Notes: a model not told the origin generated them from the sequence alone. A stretch of 64,000 nucleotides of DNA from Euphorbia lathyris (GCF_963576675.1 NC_088916.1:26759501-26823500), one strand, 5' to 3'; counted from the stretch's first letter, positions 46,265 through 59,422 are shown. A program made the numbers and translations.

Positions 46265-47548
46265 TGTTGTCCTGTAAACAGACTCTAGCAAGTGCACTAG
46301 ATACAAGTAATAAAGTGATAAGTGAGTATCGTCTCCACAGGGATTGTGATACAAATAAATATGGGAAATCGTTGCTAAACAGTGTGTGTTATAAAAGTGC
46401 CTTCCTTTATGGTTGTTTGTTTGATATTGGTTGTTTAATGACTCAGGCAGAATACTCAATCAAGGAAATAAGGTTACTTTTTAAAGATTAAGGGAAGAGA
46501 ACAGGCTTTACATGACCGAACACGGTGTGCTACATCTTACAACATTCGATGAATAAAAGATAATGCCAACGAAGCCAAAGTATCAGTTTTTAAGTGAGTT
46601 TGAGTCAACTGTCGTGTGTTCTCAAACTCCTAAGATTTACTAACATCTTTAGCGTCCTAAAGATACGTTTTTTCTAGCATTAAGAACAAAACTGCATTTC
46701 TAGATGAGAAAACCCTCGACACAACCTTCTAACTTGTCAGCTTCGAAGTTGGGAGATCAATAGAGATATCGATGAAGATGAAAGTAGTGTCCTAACATTC
46801 ATCTAACACATACATACATGCTTACGCAAGAAAGTTAAATCCTCATTGATCACAACATTGGCAAAATACTAAATATTCATAAAAACGTTGTAAAACTTAC
46901 ATCATCGGGCCGGCCATGCCATGCCCGTTCAAAATGTCTACTCACTCATATTGAGCAGTGAGCAGAAGAAGATTCTTGTTACAGCTTGAGACTCCATGAG
47001 AGCTCTCTTCTCCTTCTATTCTACTTGTTAAAAAAACTAAAACTAAGAAAATTATCCGATGCCTAAAACCTTCTCTGCTTTTCCTATTTAAAGGGAAAAG
47101 ACCGAGACTATCCAAAATTGGTACAACTTTCGTACCCTTTTACAAACAAAGTCAACTACTTACTACAATTAAAATAAACTAGAAAATGATTAACTTTTAG
47201 ATTAACCCTTGAACACTCAAGGGGGTGAGACTTCAAATCATCATGCTACTTTGGGCAATCCCATCGCCACACACTTTCACCTGCTTTTCCTGCCGCTTTC
47301 CTTTCACTGCCACCAACGATCTGTCGCTGTCCGTCATTGGATAATCCGGTGTTTAACCGCTGGACACAAATAAGGCTCCGCTCCTCATTGGCATTAGCGA
47401 AACAAGCTGTTTTCAGCGAGTTTAGCATTTTTCTTTGCTTATCTGCACAAGGACATTAATTAGCCCTTATTCCTTACAAAATGATATAAAAAATACCCGA
47501 ATTCCCTTATAAATTATTTGTTAAACTTAGTCAATTTCATGCCTAACA
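46265..47548 (-). repeat. 5' LTR of element B
   Basis: 1284 bp, equal in length to 36053-37336. To its right, element A integrase sequence resumes at once (GGAATGTCCCCC). Confidence 0.93.
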
Positions 47549-48034
47549 GGAATGTCCCCCTATCGTTTGGTTTTCGGTAAATCTTGTCACCTACCTGTTG
47601 AATTAGAACATAAGGCATACTGGGCATTGAAATATCTAAATTTTGACCCTAAGCTTTCAGGTGAACTACGGTTAACTCAGCTGCACAAACTGGATGAGCT
47701 CCGGTACAATTCCTACGAGAACGCCAAGCTATACAAAGAGCGGACCAAAAGGGTGCATGATAGGAAAGTACAAAAGAAAACCTTTCAAATAGGCGATCAA
47801 GTACTTTTATACAACTCCCGATTGAGATTTTTCCCTGGCAAGCTCAAAAGTAGATGGTATGGGCCATTCTCAGTCATCAACGCGCACCCCTCCGGAATGG
47901 TTGAAATTAAGGGGAAGGATGGGATCACCCAGAAAGTAAACGGGCACCGTCTTAAGATTTATCTTGGCAAAGATAATTCGGACGTGCAAGTTCTGCGCCT
48001 GCAGACAATCACATACCCTTCGGCCGATCAGTAA
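47549..48034 (+). pseudogene. Element A integrase C-terminal part
   Basis: The text starts in the integrase block [23 protein letters not shown], parallel to [23 protein letters not shown] of B, then [23 protein letters not shown] and a stop at 48034. It is open throughout. The upstream integrase core and RNase H are missing, lost at the B insertion. Confidence 0.85.
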
Positions 48035-49577
48035 GTTGTCTTCTCCACCCTAACTTTTTACACTTGTTCTTTATGGTTTGTGATGCAATGTTGGAACTTA
48101 TTGCATATTTTTAGTGTGAGGAGGAAGGGTAGACAAACTTACAAAAATTTGTATAATTTTTAAATTTTTGTTGCGTCGTGTCTAGTTTAGCTTTGCATTT
48201 TTTGGGTTTTATTTATGTTTTGCATGTTTAGGACCTAAAACCGTGAACCTCCTTCGAATCTAAACTTCGTTATTTGTCCTTGAGGGCTAAGAACCGAATC
48301 TAAGATTGCATGACAACTAGTTTAGGTGTAGGACACAACCCTTGTATCTGTAAAAGCATGAGCTAAAGTTTGCATTTAGACCCTACTTTTGAAGAAATGC
48401 TAAAATGATTACTTAGGTAGATAACTTAAGAATTGAAGGCATGTGATATTAAACTTGAGTTTGGGGAGAACTAGTAAGCACAAAATTGAAACCCAAAGAA
48501 TAGTGAGTTGAATTTGAGCCTAAGAGTGAACATCAAAAAGCTCTTTTTCTTGACATTTTTGTGTGAATGTTTTGACTTGTGGAAAGATTACAGATTTTGC
48601 ACCTAATACCGTGTTGAACCTACATGCAATGATTTGAGATGATAAACGATGAATCAGCCTCATTAGAATTAACCCTTTTCTTTACCTTATTTTCTCTTTT
48701 TCATCCACTCTAGGAAGCCCCTTTGAGCCTATATTTCTGTAGTTTGTAGATTTTTCTTTCATCCTAACCCAATTTTTGCAAACCATCACTTGGTTTGTTA
48801 CTTAACCCAGTTTTTGCAAAGCTCGAATTGAGCCTTTGTTGTCTTCTAGCGCTTAATCTTTGTTTATGGAATCATAATAGCAAGCTAAAAGGCTAAGAAG
48901 TGAATGAGCATCACTATCCCAAAAGAAAAAAAAAAGAGAAAAAGAAGAAACAGAAAAAGAAAAGAAAAGAAAAGAGACGAACAAAAGGGGAGAACTCCAT
49001 TCCTCAGTTCTTAAAATCAAAACGTCTCAAGAAAAAAAAGAAAAAATAATGAATAAAAAGTTCAGTCACTTCATATTTGCTAAAGCCATTTTAACTTTGT
49101 TTTTCTAGCGCTAGAGCTATTAACCCTTGTTGTACCTTTAACCCTCTAACCACATTACAACCCCAATTCGAGGCTGTTTTTGATATCATCGGAGTCATAT
49201 AGCATAGTAGAGGAACTCGGATGAACGTGCAAAATCAATGTAATCCTAAGCAAGAACATAAGCCGAGAGTAAACACTTTAGCCACCAAAATTGTGTGAAA
49301 TACACTACCTATGGTGAGGTGTTTTACTTAGCGATCCCCTCAAGCTCGTTTAATTGAACATGTGTCCTTTTTCTTAAAACATATGACCTATGATAATTGA
49401 AATGCGGCTTTTGGATATCGTGTCTCTACTTTGTATTTCCGAATGCATGTAATTACAGATGCTCGAAATTGTGTCAAGCACCTAGTCAAACCGGGAGGTT
49501 TTCTAGCTTGCTTGTGATTGCGGGTTTAGTTTTTTAGTTTACTTGGGGACAAGTAAAGTTTTAAGTGCGAGGAGGTT
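48035..49577 (+). other. 3' non-coding region of element A
   Basis: No env-like frame is seen. A long purine tract (about 48924-48974, AAAAAGAGAAAAAGAAG type) lies in the middle. The polypurine tract AAGTGCGAGGAGGTT ends at the LTR start, 49578. Confidence 0.6.
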
Positions 49578-50140
49578 TGATAGGGGTCAAAAACCCCTAT
49601 CTTTGTGTACGGTTTTAGGACGGTTTTTAGCGTTATTTAGTTAATAAGCGAGCAATTCTCGCATTTAAATGCTTTTGTGTGAGTTAGTTAGAAATTGGAA
49701 ATGTTTTATTTACTTTTCGTTGTTTAGGCTCGTTTTATGATCAATTTAGGCAAATACGGCCAAAATGGCATGCATATTATAATTCCGTTATCTTTTGAAG
49801 CTAATTGATCCGTCAAAAGTCGCACCAAACGAAGCGTTTGCTCAAAATAAGCGATTGGCGGGTCAATTTAGCCTTTGGACTAATGCTATCTGGAGTTTTT
49901 GTGCATGCGCAGGGATAAGTTCGGGCGAAAAAACACACTTTTGGCATTCGGTGACCGCGCAGAGGCGTGCCGAGCAAGACTGCTCGACGAGCAGACCTGC
50001 GGGAATTGGTCAAAAAGACCAATTCCGCCCCCACGACTCCACGACCGGCCCCATGACTTCCTACCTGCATAAGGACACGAAATAGGTCAAGAAAAGGGCC
50101 CGAGCCGCGCCTATAAATAGGATTTTTCCAATGTAAATTA
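49578..50140 (+). repeat. 3' LTR of element A, first fragment
   Basis: It matches 29190 onward but lacks 168 bp of the GC-rich minisatellite. It is interrupted after AATTA (50136-50140) by the copia element. Confidence 0.92.
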
Positions 50141-51804
50141 TGTTGGTGTGCCCTAGTTCATAGGCATTGGTTCTTATAAAATGTATTTGTGTCACATTAA
50201 TAAAGGCATTAATCTAGTTCATTTATATCTTGTGCTATAATATGAATAGAGAATCCATTGATTGATAATCGTAAAACCATATCCCAAGTATATTCTATCA
50301 TGGGAATGATTAGGACCACAGACTTGTATATTCGACGACTGTATGGTAGTAATTGATACTAGCCATAGTACTTGATAAGTCAGTTGTGAATATGGGTACA
50401 TGTTGTATACATGTGACTAGATCGATCCGCTCGAGAAAACTACATGGTGGTTGTGTCATTAGTTTTCTTAAGTAGGTCTCTAACTGTCTTCAGACCAGAT
50501 TTCATTATAATATCAATGTGGGATCCAGTTCACTTTGACATACGCCTAACAGGTCTGTAACAGGATGCCAAATACGGGTATGATTGGGTGAACAGGTGAA
50601 CACATTAGTATTGATAGTGAAGTGATGGAATTACCACTCACATAACAGTGAGATGATATCACAGGCCACTTGATAAGTGAGATTGATAAGTGTGTGGCCA
50701 CACCCTGATAAGTAGTTTACTTATCTGATTCATTAATCTACTTAAGATCAAGAAATATCATAAACATCAGAGAGGATGACAGCCGCCATGCCTCTAGTTT
50801 TTAATATCGATATCAAATGGTAAAAGAAGTTAAGAGATAACTACAGGGTCTCTGCATCTTTAGACTGCTGAAACTCTGTCTTGGTTAGGGGCAGTAATGG
50901 TTTGCTAGAACCCACTTACTGTCTGTGGGCCGTGAGCCCACTGCTAGCTAAGGACAGTCCCATAGGATCGTGCACATCGAACATCTGAGTTAGAACTTAT
51001 AGAACGGTACATTGGAGAGATGAAATTAATTAATTGATTGATAGTAAAATATCAAGGTAATTAATTGGTGGTTAATTAATCGATTAATTGATACTTTGTA
51101 TCAAGGTAATTGATTAATGGTCTTAAGTGTTGAGTATTTAATTGATTAATTAGTTTACGGGATGTAATTAATTAATTTGTAAATTAATGAAATTGCATTC
51201 GGTGAATAATTAATTAAACTAATACGTTAATTTATTAATTAGTGTTGTTTGTTTAATTGGGGTAATTAAATTTAATCTAATCATAATTAATTGCATAGAA
51301 TAAATATTATTGGTATTTATTTATGTAATTAGATTAGGATTGGATTAGTTTTGTAATTAACCAATTAACCCTAAACCAATTAGGTTTAGGAATACACTGT
51401 ATATATAAATTAAAACACTCTAAAACCCTAATATACTATTCATTAGGCCACTATGTTTGCTTCTCAAAAGCAATACTAAAAAAAATTCGCAGCCACTATT
51501 GTCAATAGTGGATTGACCTTGGCGAATTACATAATCGTTCCAGTTCTTCCTCCGTTCTTCGGCTAGCACCGGTTCTAGCTCGATAGCTGTTCGTGCACCT
51601 GACTACGGAGATCTTACTACTTTGTGGATTCTTCAGCCGTCTCTAGAAGAGACAGTCCGGGTAAGTTTTTATCCCTAAACGGATCCAAAAGGTTTTATTC
51701 GATTAATGGTTAACGGACAAAGATCAAACTAAAGGGATTAGAAATAAATTTTGAACCGCAATTCCGCTGCGCTACAGTTGATTAACTGGCTATAATCCCT
51801 AACA
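50141..51804 (+). repeat. 5' LTR of copia element
   Basis: 1664 bp, about 99.4 percent identical by eye to 56817-58480. It is AT-rich with many ATTAATTAA runs; TATATATAAA near 51400 is a likely TATA box. Confidence 0.95.
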
Positions 51805-51805
51805 G

Positions 51806-51818
51806 TGGTATCAGAGAC
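51806..51818 (+). other. Primer binding site of copia element
   Basis: TGGTATCAGAGAC lies one base after the LTR, matching the initiator-Met tRNA 3' end for the first eleven bases. Confidence 0.85.
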
Positions 51819-53531
51819 ATGGTTTAGTCCGTTTTGATTGATTGAAAATTAATAAGATTTGGTTTTTATTATTTTTCCAAATCAGTTTTGAGAATTCCTA
51901 TTAATTCCTCGTGTAGAAATTGTTCTAGGAAGTTTTCTATTTATTATTTCTGTCTGTATTTTGTATTATTTGGTTCTGAAATTATTTTTAAAATAATTGA
52001 AGATTAAAAAAAAAATACAGCATCCATTTGTAAACAATAAAAGAAAAAAAAAGTTTCGGACACGGAACAACAGTCACGGGACTGCTGTCCGCGAACAGCA
52101 GCCCCGCGGCTGCTGTTGGGCGGACAGCAGCACTACTGCTGTCCGCTAGACAGTAGCCACGGGGCTGCTGTCCACGGACAGCTGCCCCGTCACTGTCCCG
52201 GGTCCGTTAAAAATTCCGAATTAGTCTAATTTTGGATTTAACGGGGCTGATTTTAATCTTTAAATTTTTCACGGGTAATTTTAATAAAATCAGGGCCCTA
52301 ATACCGTTTAATTTATTAAACGTGTTTTGAATGAAAATTAATTGGTATTAAAACGTTTTTGATTGGCATGCATATTTAATTTTAATCGAATTGATAATTT
52401 GTGTAAAATTGAATATGGTTAATTTGTGAAATTGGCCCAATAGACCGTGACACCGGTTTAAATTGGGAGGGCTAAATTTTAGATATGTGACGACCCTAAA
52501 ATTCAGTGGGAGCGAAATTGTAATTTTGCATACAAATGGATGTTAACTGTTTGGGCCTTTATGGGCCTTAGTCACATATGGTAAAATTGGCGATTTCACC
52601 CTAAGTAACTCGGCTTAACTTTATTAGATGATTTTGGAATGCCATGATCATGCATTATATTTATATGTCTTACCGTGCAGCAATGTGTTATAGAGTTCTA
52701 TGGGCCCTAAATTAAAGTCGGTTTGTAATTTAATTTATTTTGGGAAATATGGCATGCGTGCCATTCTTTCATCAATGTAATTTTAGAATAGGTTCTATTC
52801 ATAAAATTGTAATTGGTCGTGAAGAAGCCCAGATGGTCCAAGCCCATGGTGGGAGCCTAATGAGACTTGAAGCAAGCCCGTGAAGATTAGATAGTCTATC
52901 TAGTTTCACTAGGATGTATTATAAGGCCCATAGAGTCTCTATGTTTATTTTGATTATACAATTGCTGAGTATAACATGAAATATAAGTAGCAACGATCAC
53001 CAGATCATCACCCGCGATAATTATATGTTAAAGCCGTATCACTTAATTAATCCGGATAATGAAATATTGAGTCGCTTAAAAGTGCTTTCCAGATTCACAC
53101 CTCTTCCTCCCAGGTAGTGCTACAGTGTATGACGTGCCCTAGCAGGTATGCTGTAGTAATTAGTGGGCCGTCGAGGGTTAGGATACTTCGGTATGGCTAA
53201 CACGTGTATGGTGGTTGGACTCAATGTGGGTAGCATTAGCTCAGAGCGGGCCCTAAGCACAGATAGGCTAAGTGTCACAAAGCCCATCAAACCAAGAGTC
53301 CTTGCGAAGGATTGGATAGTTTATCCTACCAAATCGTCAATTGTCGACGGCGGAGCCCTAGCTCGGTCGATTGTTGATGGATTGTGGATCTTGGTCAAGA
53401 TAGCCAAATAAATATCACCAATAACGAATTAAAATGGATTATTAATTTGATCTTTGGCTTAAGCCATTCATTCTAACTCTAATGTAATTTTTCCACGTAG
53501 ATAAAAATCACCAAGTTACATAAAAGAAATA
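51819..53531 (+). other. Copia leader region, with GC-rich palindromes at 52075-52200
   Basis: This is a long untranslated leader. Between 52075 and 52200 CTGCTGTCCG/CGGACAGCAG-type units repeat in both orientations and could form strong hairpins; the rest is AT-rich. The short frame at 53163-53411 has no recognisable domain and is probably leader. Confidence 0.6.
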
Positions 53532-53965
53532 ATGAATGCAACAAGCAACAACTCACTCAGACCACTCCTGGAAAAGGAAAAACTTTCAGGGACTGATTTC
53601 CTTGACTGTCCTATGAACTCACAAAAGGTTTGTAGACACGAGTGGAAGGGATCTGTACTGATTGCTACCTTACCAGCCAACAAAGGGAACACACCTAAGG
53701 GAAAGGCCAAGTCCAAGTCCAAGCCGAACGCCCAAAAGGCCAAGTCAAAGACAAGGAAGGCGGCAGCTCCTAAAGGTAGGTTGGCCTTGGCAGATGATAT
53801 CTGTCACGAGTGTAATGAGAAGGGACACTAGAAGAACACGTGTCCAAAGCTAAGGGAGAAACAGAAGGCTAAAGCTTCTGCTTCTGGCATTTATGTTGCT
53901 GAGATAAATCTGGCTATTTCTACATCTTGGGTTTTAGACACTGGATGTGGTACTCACATTTGTTC
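53532..53965 (+). pseudogene. Copia gag remnant and start of protease
   Basis: It starts MNATSNNS and keeps the first residues of a copia gag (LSGTDFLD), then jumps to a lysine-rich tail (KGKAKSKSKPNAQKAK) and a zinc knuckle CHECNEKGH whose next codon is TAG (53829-53831). The last Cys of the knuckle follows the stop (NTCPKL). Most of the gag capsid domain is deleted. After the stop the frame runs on into the protease, VLDTGCGTHI (about 53934-53963). Confidence 0.8.
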
Positions 53966-53969
53966 AAAT

Positions 53970-56342
53970 GTGCAGGGACTGAGAAATAGGAGGTTGTTAG
54001 GATCTGGTGAAGTGGATCTTCGAGTCGGGAATGGTGCTCGTGTAGAGGCCTTGGAGATCGGAGATTACACTTTAGAGAAGCCTACTGGTTTAGTTTTAGA
54101 ACTTAGAGATTGTTGTTTTGTACCTGCAATGCGCAGGAATATTATCTCAGTTTCTATGTTGGATATTTCCGGTTTTAATTTTAATATTGGACGTGGTAGG
54201 ATTTCTATACATCGTGGCAATATTGTTTATGGAACCGCATTTCTAGAAAATGGTTTGTATATCCTTGATCTAAAACGTAGTGAATCAATCTATAACATAA
54301 ACGCTAAAAGGATTAAGACTAATGAACTAAATCCTACATATATTTGGCACTGTCGTCTTGGCCACATAAATGAGAAACGCATAACTAGGCTTTACTCTAG
54401 CGGAGCGCTAGGGTCATTCGACATGCAGTCTTATGACACGTGTGAATCTTGTTTAAGAGGGAAGATGACAAAGGCGCCTTTCACCAAAACTGGTGTAAGG
54501 GCCACGGAGCTATTGGAACTGATACATTCAGATGTATGCGGTCCAATGAGCACTAGTGCTAGATCTGTTTTTCTGTACTTTGTTACCTTCACAGATGACT
54601 ATAGCCGATACGGGTATGTGTATCTGATGAAACATAAATCTGAAACTCTTTTGAGATTCAAAGATTTTAAAAATGAAGTAGAAAATCAACTTGGCAAGAA
54701 AGTAAAAGCGCTCCGGTCTGATAGAGGGGGCGAATACTTGAACCAAGAGTTTGTCTCATTCTTGAGAGAGTGTGGGATTGTTTCCCAACTCACTCCTCCT
54801 GGTACACCCCAATGGAATGGAGTGTCAGAAAGGAGGAATAGGACCCTGCTCGACATGGTACGCTCAATGATGAGTCAAGCTTCTCTCCCTATCTCCTTTT
54901 GGGGATTTGCTTTGGAAACTGCTGCTCATATAATTAACAATACACCGAGCAAGGCAGTTGAAGGAACACCATATGAATTATGGACGGGCCGAAAGCTTAA
55001 TGTTTCCTTCATGAAGATTTGGGGCTGTGATGCACATGTCAAGAAATTGATGAGTGGCAAACTAGAGTCCAAATCTGTCAAATGCCAGTTCGTGGGTTAC
55101 CCTAAGGAAACTAAGGGTTATTACTTTTACAACCCAGCCGAGAATAAAACATTCGTGGCTAGGTTTGCAGTCTTTTTGGAAAAGGAATTCCTTTCCAAAG
55201 TAGACAGTGGGAGCAATATTGATCTCGCTGAGATTCAAGACTCACCGAATCCTACAGCAGATGTTGAGGATGCTCAGGTAACTGATTTAGGTCCTCAAGA
55301 AATTGAGGAGGCTGAACCAGTTACACATGAACCTAGAAGGTCTGATAGGACACGTCATCAACCCGAAAGGTACGGTTTTGTCGTGACTGATGATGGGGAC
55401 ATAATGGTCGATGACCATGATGAGCCCAAGACTTATCAAGAGGCTATTGAAAGCCCACAATCAGATCAATGGCGTAAAGCTATGGAGGCTGAAATGCAGT
55501 CTATGCGTGATAACCAAGTGTGGAACTTGGTGGATCCACCTCCGGGTGTTAAAACGATTGGCTGCAGGTGGTGTTTCAAATTAAAAGCCGATAACACCTT
55601 CAAGGGGCGACTAGTGGCAAAAGGTTATAGACAAATCCAAGGAATTGACTATGATGAAACCTTTTCACCAGTTGCTATGTTCAAATCCATTAGGATAGTA
55701 CTAGCCATAGCTGCATGGTATAACTATGAGATATGGCAGATGGATGTTAAAACCGCTTTCCTGAATGGGAAGTTACTCGAAGATGTCTACATGACACAAC
55801 CAGAGGGTTTTATCGATCCGAAGTATCCTAACCAAGTATGTAAGCTTCAAAGATCCATTTATGGATTGAAGCAAGCATCTAGGTCTTGGAATCAGAGATT
55901 CAATGAAGCCATAACTGAATATGGTTTCGTGCAGAATCCTGATGAACCCTGTGTGTATATGAAATTCAGTGGGAGCATATCCACTTTCCTGATATTGTAT
56001 GTCGATAACATACTGCTCATTGGAGGCGATATACCAACACTGGAAGGCGTGAAGCAGTGGTTGAGTAAATGCTTCGCAATGAAAGACTTAGGAGAAGCCG
56101 AAACGATCTTAGGGATCAGGATCTACAGAGATAGATCCAACAGACTTCTAGGCTTGAGTCAGGCATCGTACATAGACAAGAATCCATCATGTACTCTATG
56201 TTATGTACAAGGCCATATGTTGTGTGTTGCACCAACCATGACTAGTCAGTGCCAGTCAGATCCCGATAAGGAACACTGGAAGATAGTCAAGGCAATCCTG
56301 AAGTACCTCAACCGTACCAAGGATGTTTTTCTTAGTATTTGA
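53970..56342 (+). pseudogene. Copia pol: protease end, integrase, reverse transcriptase
   Basis: The 790-residue frame is in register with the protease DTG upstream. Integrase: GAG-pre-integrase HCRLGH ... CESC, then HSDVCGP (D), DDYSRYGYVY, RSDRGGEY (D) and NGVSERRNRT (E). RT: QMDVKTAFLNG and LYVDNILLIG near 56000, where the second Asp of the YVDD active site is Asn. After SYIDK (about 56181) an estimated 50 residues are missing and the frame is shifted for about 24 codons before returning at QSDPDKEHW. It stops at 56340. The copy cannot make an active RT. Confidence 0.92.
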
Positions 56343-56354
56343 TGGGTAAGAGGA

Positions 56355-56675
56355 ATGGCAATATCAGGTTACACTGATCGAGGTTTTAAGGATGATAACC
56401 AGTCACATACTGGGTATAGATTTCTCCTGAATGGCGATGCCATTAGTTGGAGATCCTTAAAGTAGCCAACCATTGCCGATTCTATGATGGAAGCTAAGTA
56501 CATCGTTGCATGCGATGATGCAGAGGAAGAAGTTTGGATTAAGAAGTTCATAACTGATTTAGGAGTAGGTCAAACTCTCCTAAGATCAGTTGATGTTTTC
56601 TGTGACAATAATGGGGCCATAGCACAAGCGCTGGATCCCATGTCACATAAGAGACCCAAACGCGTACTTAGATAG
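56355..56675 (+). pseudogene. Copia RNase H, broken
   Basis: It continues after the pol stop with GYTDRGFKDD, the TGYRFLL block, a TAG at about 56463, then MMEAKYIVACDDAEEEVWIKKF and CDNNGAIAQA. These are the usual RNase H blocks of copia elements. It ends at 56673-56675, about 140 bp before the 3' LTR. Confidence 0.8.
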
Positions 56676-56816
56676 TAACACCTTATCCGGTGACATTACA
56701 TTGTAGAGGGCTGACACTGAGAACAATGTCGTTGGTCAATTTACCAAGGCAATTGGTAGTACTAGATCTATAGTGTTTAGGGCAATACCCGCTTGGAACT
56801 AGTTCAAGTGGGAGAC

Positions 56817-58480
56817 TGTTGGTGTGCCCTAGTTCATAGGCATTGGTTCTTATAAAATGTATTTGTGTCACATTAATAAAGGCATTAATCTAGTTCATTT
56901 ATATCTTGTGCTATAATATGAATAGAGAATCCATTGATTGATAATCGTAAAACCATATCCCAAGTCTATTCTATCATGGGAATGATTAGGACCACAGACT
57001 TGTATATTCGACGACTGTATGGTAGTAATTGATACTAGCCATAGTACTTGATAAGTCAGTTGTGAATATGGGTACATGTTGTATACATGTGACTGGATCG
57101 ATCCGCTCGAGAAAACTACATGGTGGTTGTGTCATTAGTTTTCTTAAGTAGGTCTCTAACTGTCTTCAGACCAGATTTCATTATAATATCAATGTGGGAT
57201 CCAGTTCACTTTGACATACGCCTAACAGGTCTGTAACAGGATGCCAAATACGGGTATGATTGGGTGAACAGGTGAACACATTAGTATTGATAGTGAAGTT
57301 ATGGAATTACCACTCACATAACAGTGAGATGATATCACAGGCCACTTGATAAGTGAGATTGATAAGTGTGTGGCCACACCCTGATAAGTAGTTTACTTAT
57401 CTGATTCATTAATCTACTTAAGATCAAGAAATATCATAAACATCAGAGAGGATGACAGCCGCCATGCCTCTAGTTTATAATATCGATATCAAATGGTAAA
57501 AGAAGTTAAGAGATAACTACAAGGTCTCTGCATCTTTAGACTGCTGAAACTCTGTCTTGGTTAGGGGCAGTAATGGTTTGCTAGAACCCACTTACTGTCT
57601 ATGGGCCGTGAGCCCACTGCTAGCTAAGGACAGTCCCATAGGATCGTGCACATCGAACATCTGAGTTAGAACTTATAGAACGGTACATTGGAGAGATGAA
57701 ATTAATTAATTGATTGATAGTAAAATATCAAGGTAATTAATTGGTGGTTAATTAATCGATTAATTGATACTTTGTATCAAGGTAATTGATTAATGGTCTT
57801 AAGTGTTGAGTATTTAATTGATTAATTAGTTTACGGGATGTAATTAATTAATTTGTAAATTAATGAAATTGCATTCGGTGAATAATTAATTAAACTAATA
57901 CGTTAATTTATTAATTAGTGTTGTTTGTTTAATTGGGGTAATTAAATTTAATCTAATCATAATTAATTGCATAGAATAAATATTATTGGTATTTATTTAT
58001 GTAATTAGATTAGGATTGGATTAGTTTTGTAATTAACCAATTAACCCTAAACCAATTAGGTTTAGGAATACACTGTATATATAAATTAAAACACTCTAAA
58101 ACTCTAATATACTATTCATTCGGTCACTATGTTTGCTTCTCAAAAGCAATACTAAAAAAAATTCGCAGCCACTATTGTCAATAGTGGATTGACCTTGGCG
58201 AATTACATAATCGTTCCAGTTCTTCCTCCGTTCTTCGGCTAGCACCGGTTCTAGCTCGATAGCTGTTCGTGCACCTGACTACGAAGATCTTACTACTTTG
58301 TGGATTCTTCAGCCGTCTCTAGAAGAGACAGTCCGGGTAAGTTTTTATCCCTAAACGGATCCAAAAGGTTTTATTCGATTAATGGTTAACGGACAAAGAT
58401 CAAACTAAAGGGATTAGAAATAAATTTTGAACCGCAATTCCGCTGCGCTACAGTTGATTAACTGGCTATAATCCCTAACA
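56817..58480 (+). repeat. 3' LTR of copia element
   Basis: 1664 bp, preceded by the purine tract AAGTGGGAGAC and followed by target duplication AATTA. Confidence 0.95.
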
Positions 58481-58485
58481 AATTA

Positions 58486-59422
58486 GACATCTTTCATTAA
58501 TTGTAATTTACTTTAGCTTTCCCCTTGAAGTTCCTCTCCATCTCCTCCATCTTCTTCAACCTCCATTGAAGCTCCTCCAAAGCTGTTCACCGAGGAATAT
58601 TCAAGGTCCGTCCTTAAGACCTAGGAAGCCGACTGCAAAGTAGACAGGTTCCCTGAAAGGGATTTTCATATCTCCTTTTATCTTTCCTTGTTTGTACTCT
58701 TTGATACAGTCTATGAATCCTAGGCTAATTGTATCTTGTGACATTGTTCTTCGCCTTTAATAATATTTTAGCTCTTGTTTTGTTCTATGATTATTTGTTT
58801 AATCTTTGTCTTACGCTTTATTCAATTGGTTTAACTTATTCAAAAGCCCCAAAATCTAGTAGGCACATATTGTGAGCTGAATCTGACCTAGTCAGAGCCT
58901 AGGAGATTGACGACCTCTTAGTTGATTAAGCCCAAATTGCTGAGCCTTAGACCTAGTTTCGGCCTTACAAGGGAATCACGCACTAGGAACTTCAGGAGGG
59001 TAAGTAGGGTTAATCGCCTTGAATACAAGTGACTTAGATTAGGTTTTTAATCAATAGACCTAATAACCTAACTTCATTATTATCGTTCATACCATGTTCC
59101 TTCGGGTAATTGCATTAGTGAAAGATCACCTAGGAGTAGTATAACTTAATTAGGAGTAGTTTAACTTAATTAGGCGTAGAATAACTTAGTTAGAATTAGT
59201 ATAACTTAGCTAGGAGTAGCACAATTCAACCTAGGAGTAGATTAACTTAGACAAACAAACTCAAAACCCACAAAGCCTAGATAACACCTGAGACCAAGTA
59301 ATTCGATACTTGTAGTAAATAAGTCCTGTGGATTCGATACCTGGACTTTCCAGATTTATTACTTGATAACGACGGGGTACACTTATCCCTAAGACCGGCC
59401 TTCTTCGCGGGAGGCCGCGTCA
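58486..59422 (+). repeat. 3' LTR of element A, second fragment
   Basis: It continues the first fragment and ends GCGTCA, followed by CCACC (59423-59427), the target duplication of element A. It matches 29920-30856 with scattered substitutions. Confidence 0.92.

Larger units (their letters stand above)
33613..47548 (-). mobile_element. Athila-type element B in tandem, LTR-sharing arrangement
   Basis: On the minus strand the order is LTR (47548-46265), full internal region, LTR (37336-36053), then a second internal region truncated in its protease (36052-33613). The truncated part repeats 43829-46264 almost exactly. The complete unit is 11.5 kb with two 1284-bp LTRs differing at about 17 positions. 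The internal region has gag, pol and an env-like frame. No target duplication can be matched, because the left side ends in internal sequence. The segment of A between RT and the integrase end is missing across this insertion. Confidence 0.9.
50141..58480 (+). mobile_element. Ty1/copia retrotransposon, complete ends but deleted interior
   Basis: Two 1664-bp LTRs (TGTTGG...CTAACA) are flanked by target duplication AATTA (50136-50140, 58481-58485). The initiator-Met primer site follows the first LTR and the purine tract AAGTGGGAGAC precedes the second. Domain order is gag remnant, protease, integrase, RT, RNase H, as in copia. The LTRs differ at about ten positions, making this the youngest LTR insertion in the window. 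Confidence 0.95.
29190..59422 (+). mobile_element. Athila-type Ty3/gypsy element A, carrying nested insertions
   Basis: The 5' LTR is 29190-30856; the 3' LTR starts at 49578 and ends at 59422 (split by copia). The target duplication CCACC lies at 29185-29189 and 59423-59427. The primer site matches Asp tRNA, as in Athila elements. Protease and RT are followed by element B in place of RNase H and most of integrase; the integrase end reappears at 47552. Net length without insertions is about 8 kb, short for the family because of internal deletions. The element inserted into the chromovirus RT, just after the codons for its active site. Confidence 0.92.

Noticed and set aside
53163..53411. 82-codon frame in the copia leader as a gene
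   Set aside because: No domain is seen and it lies in the long untranslated leader upstream of gag.
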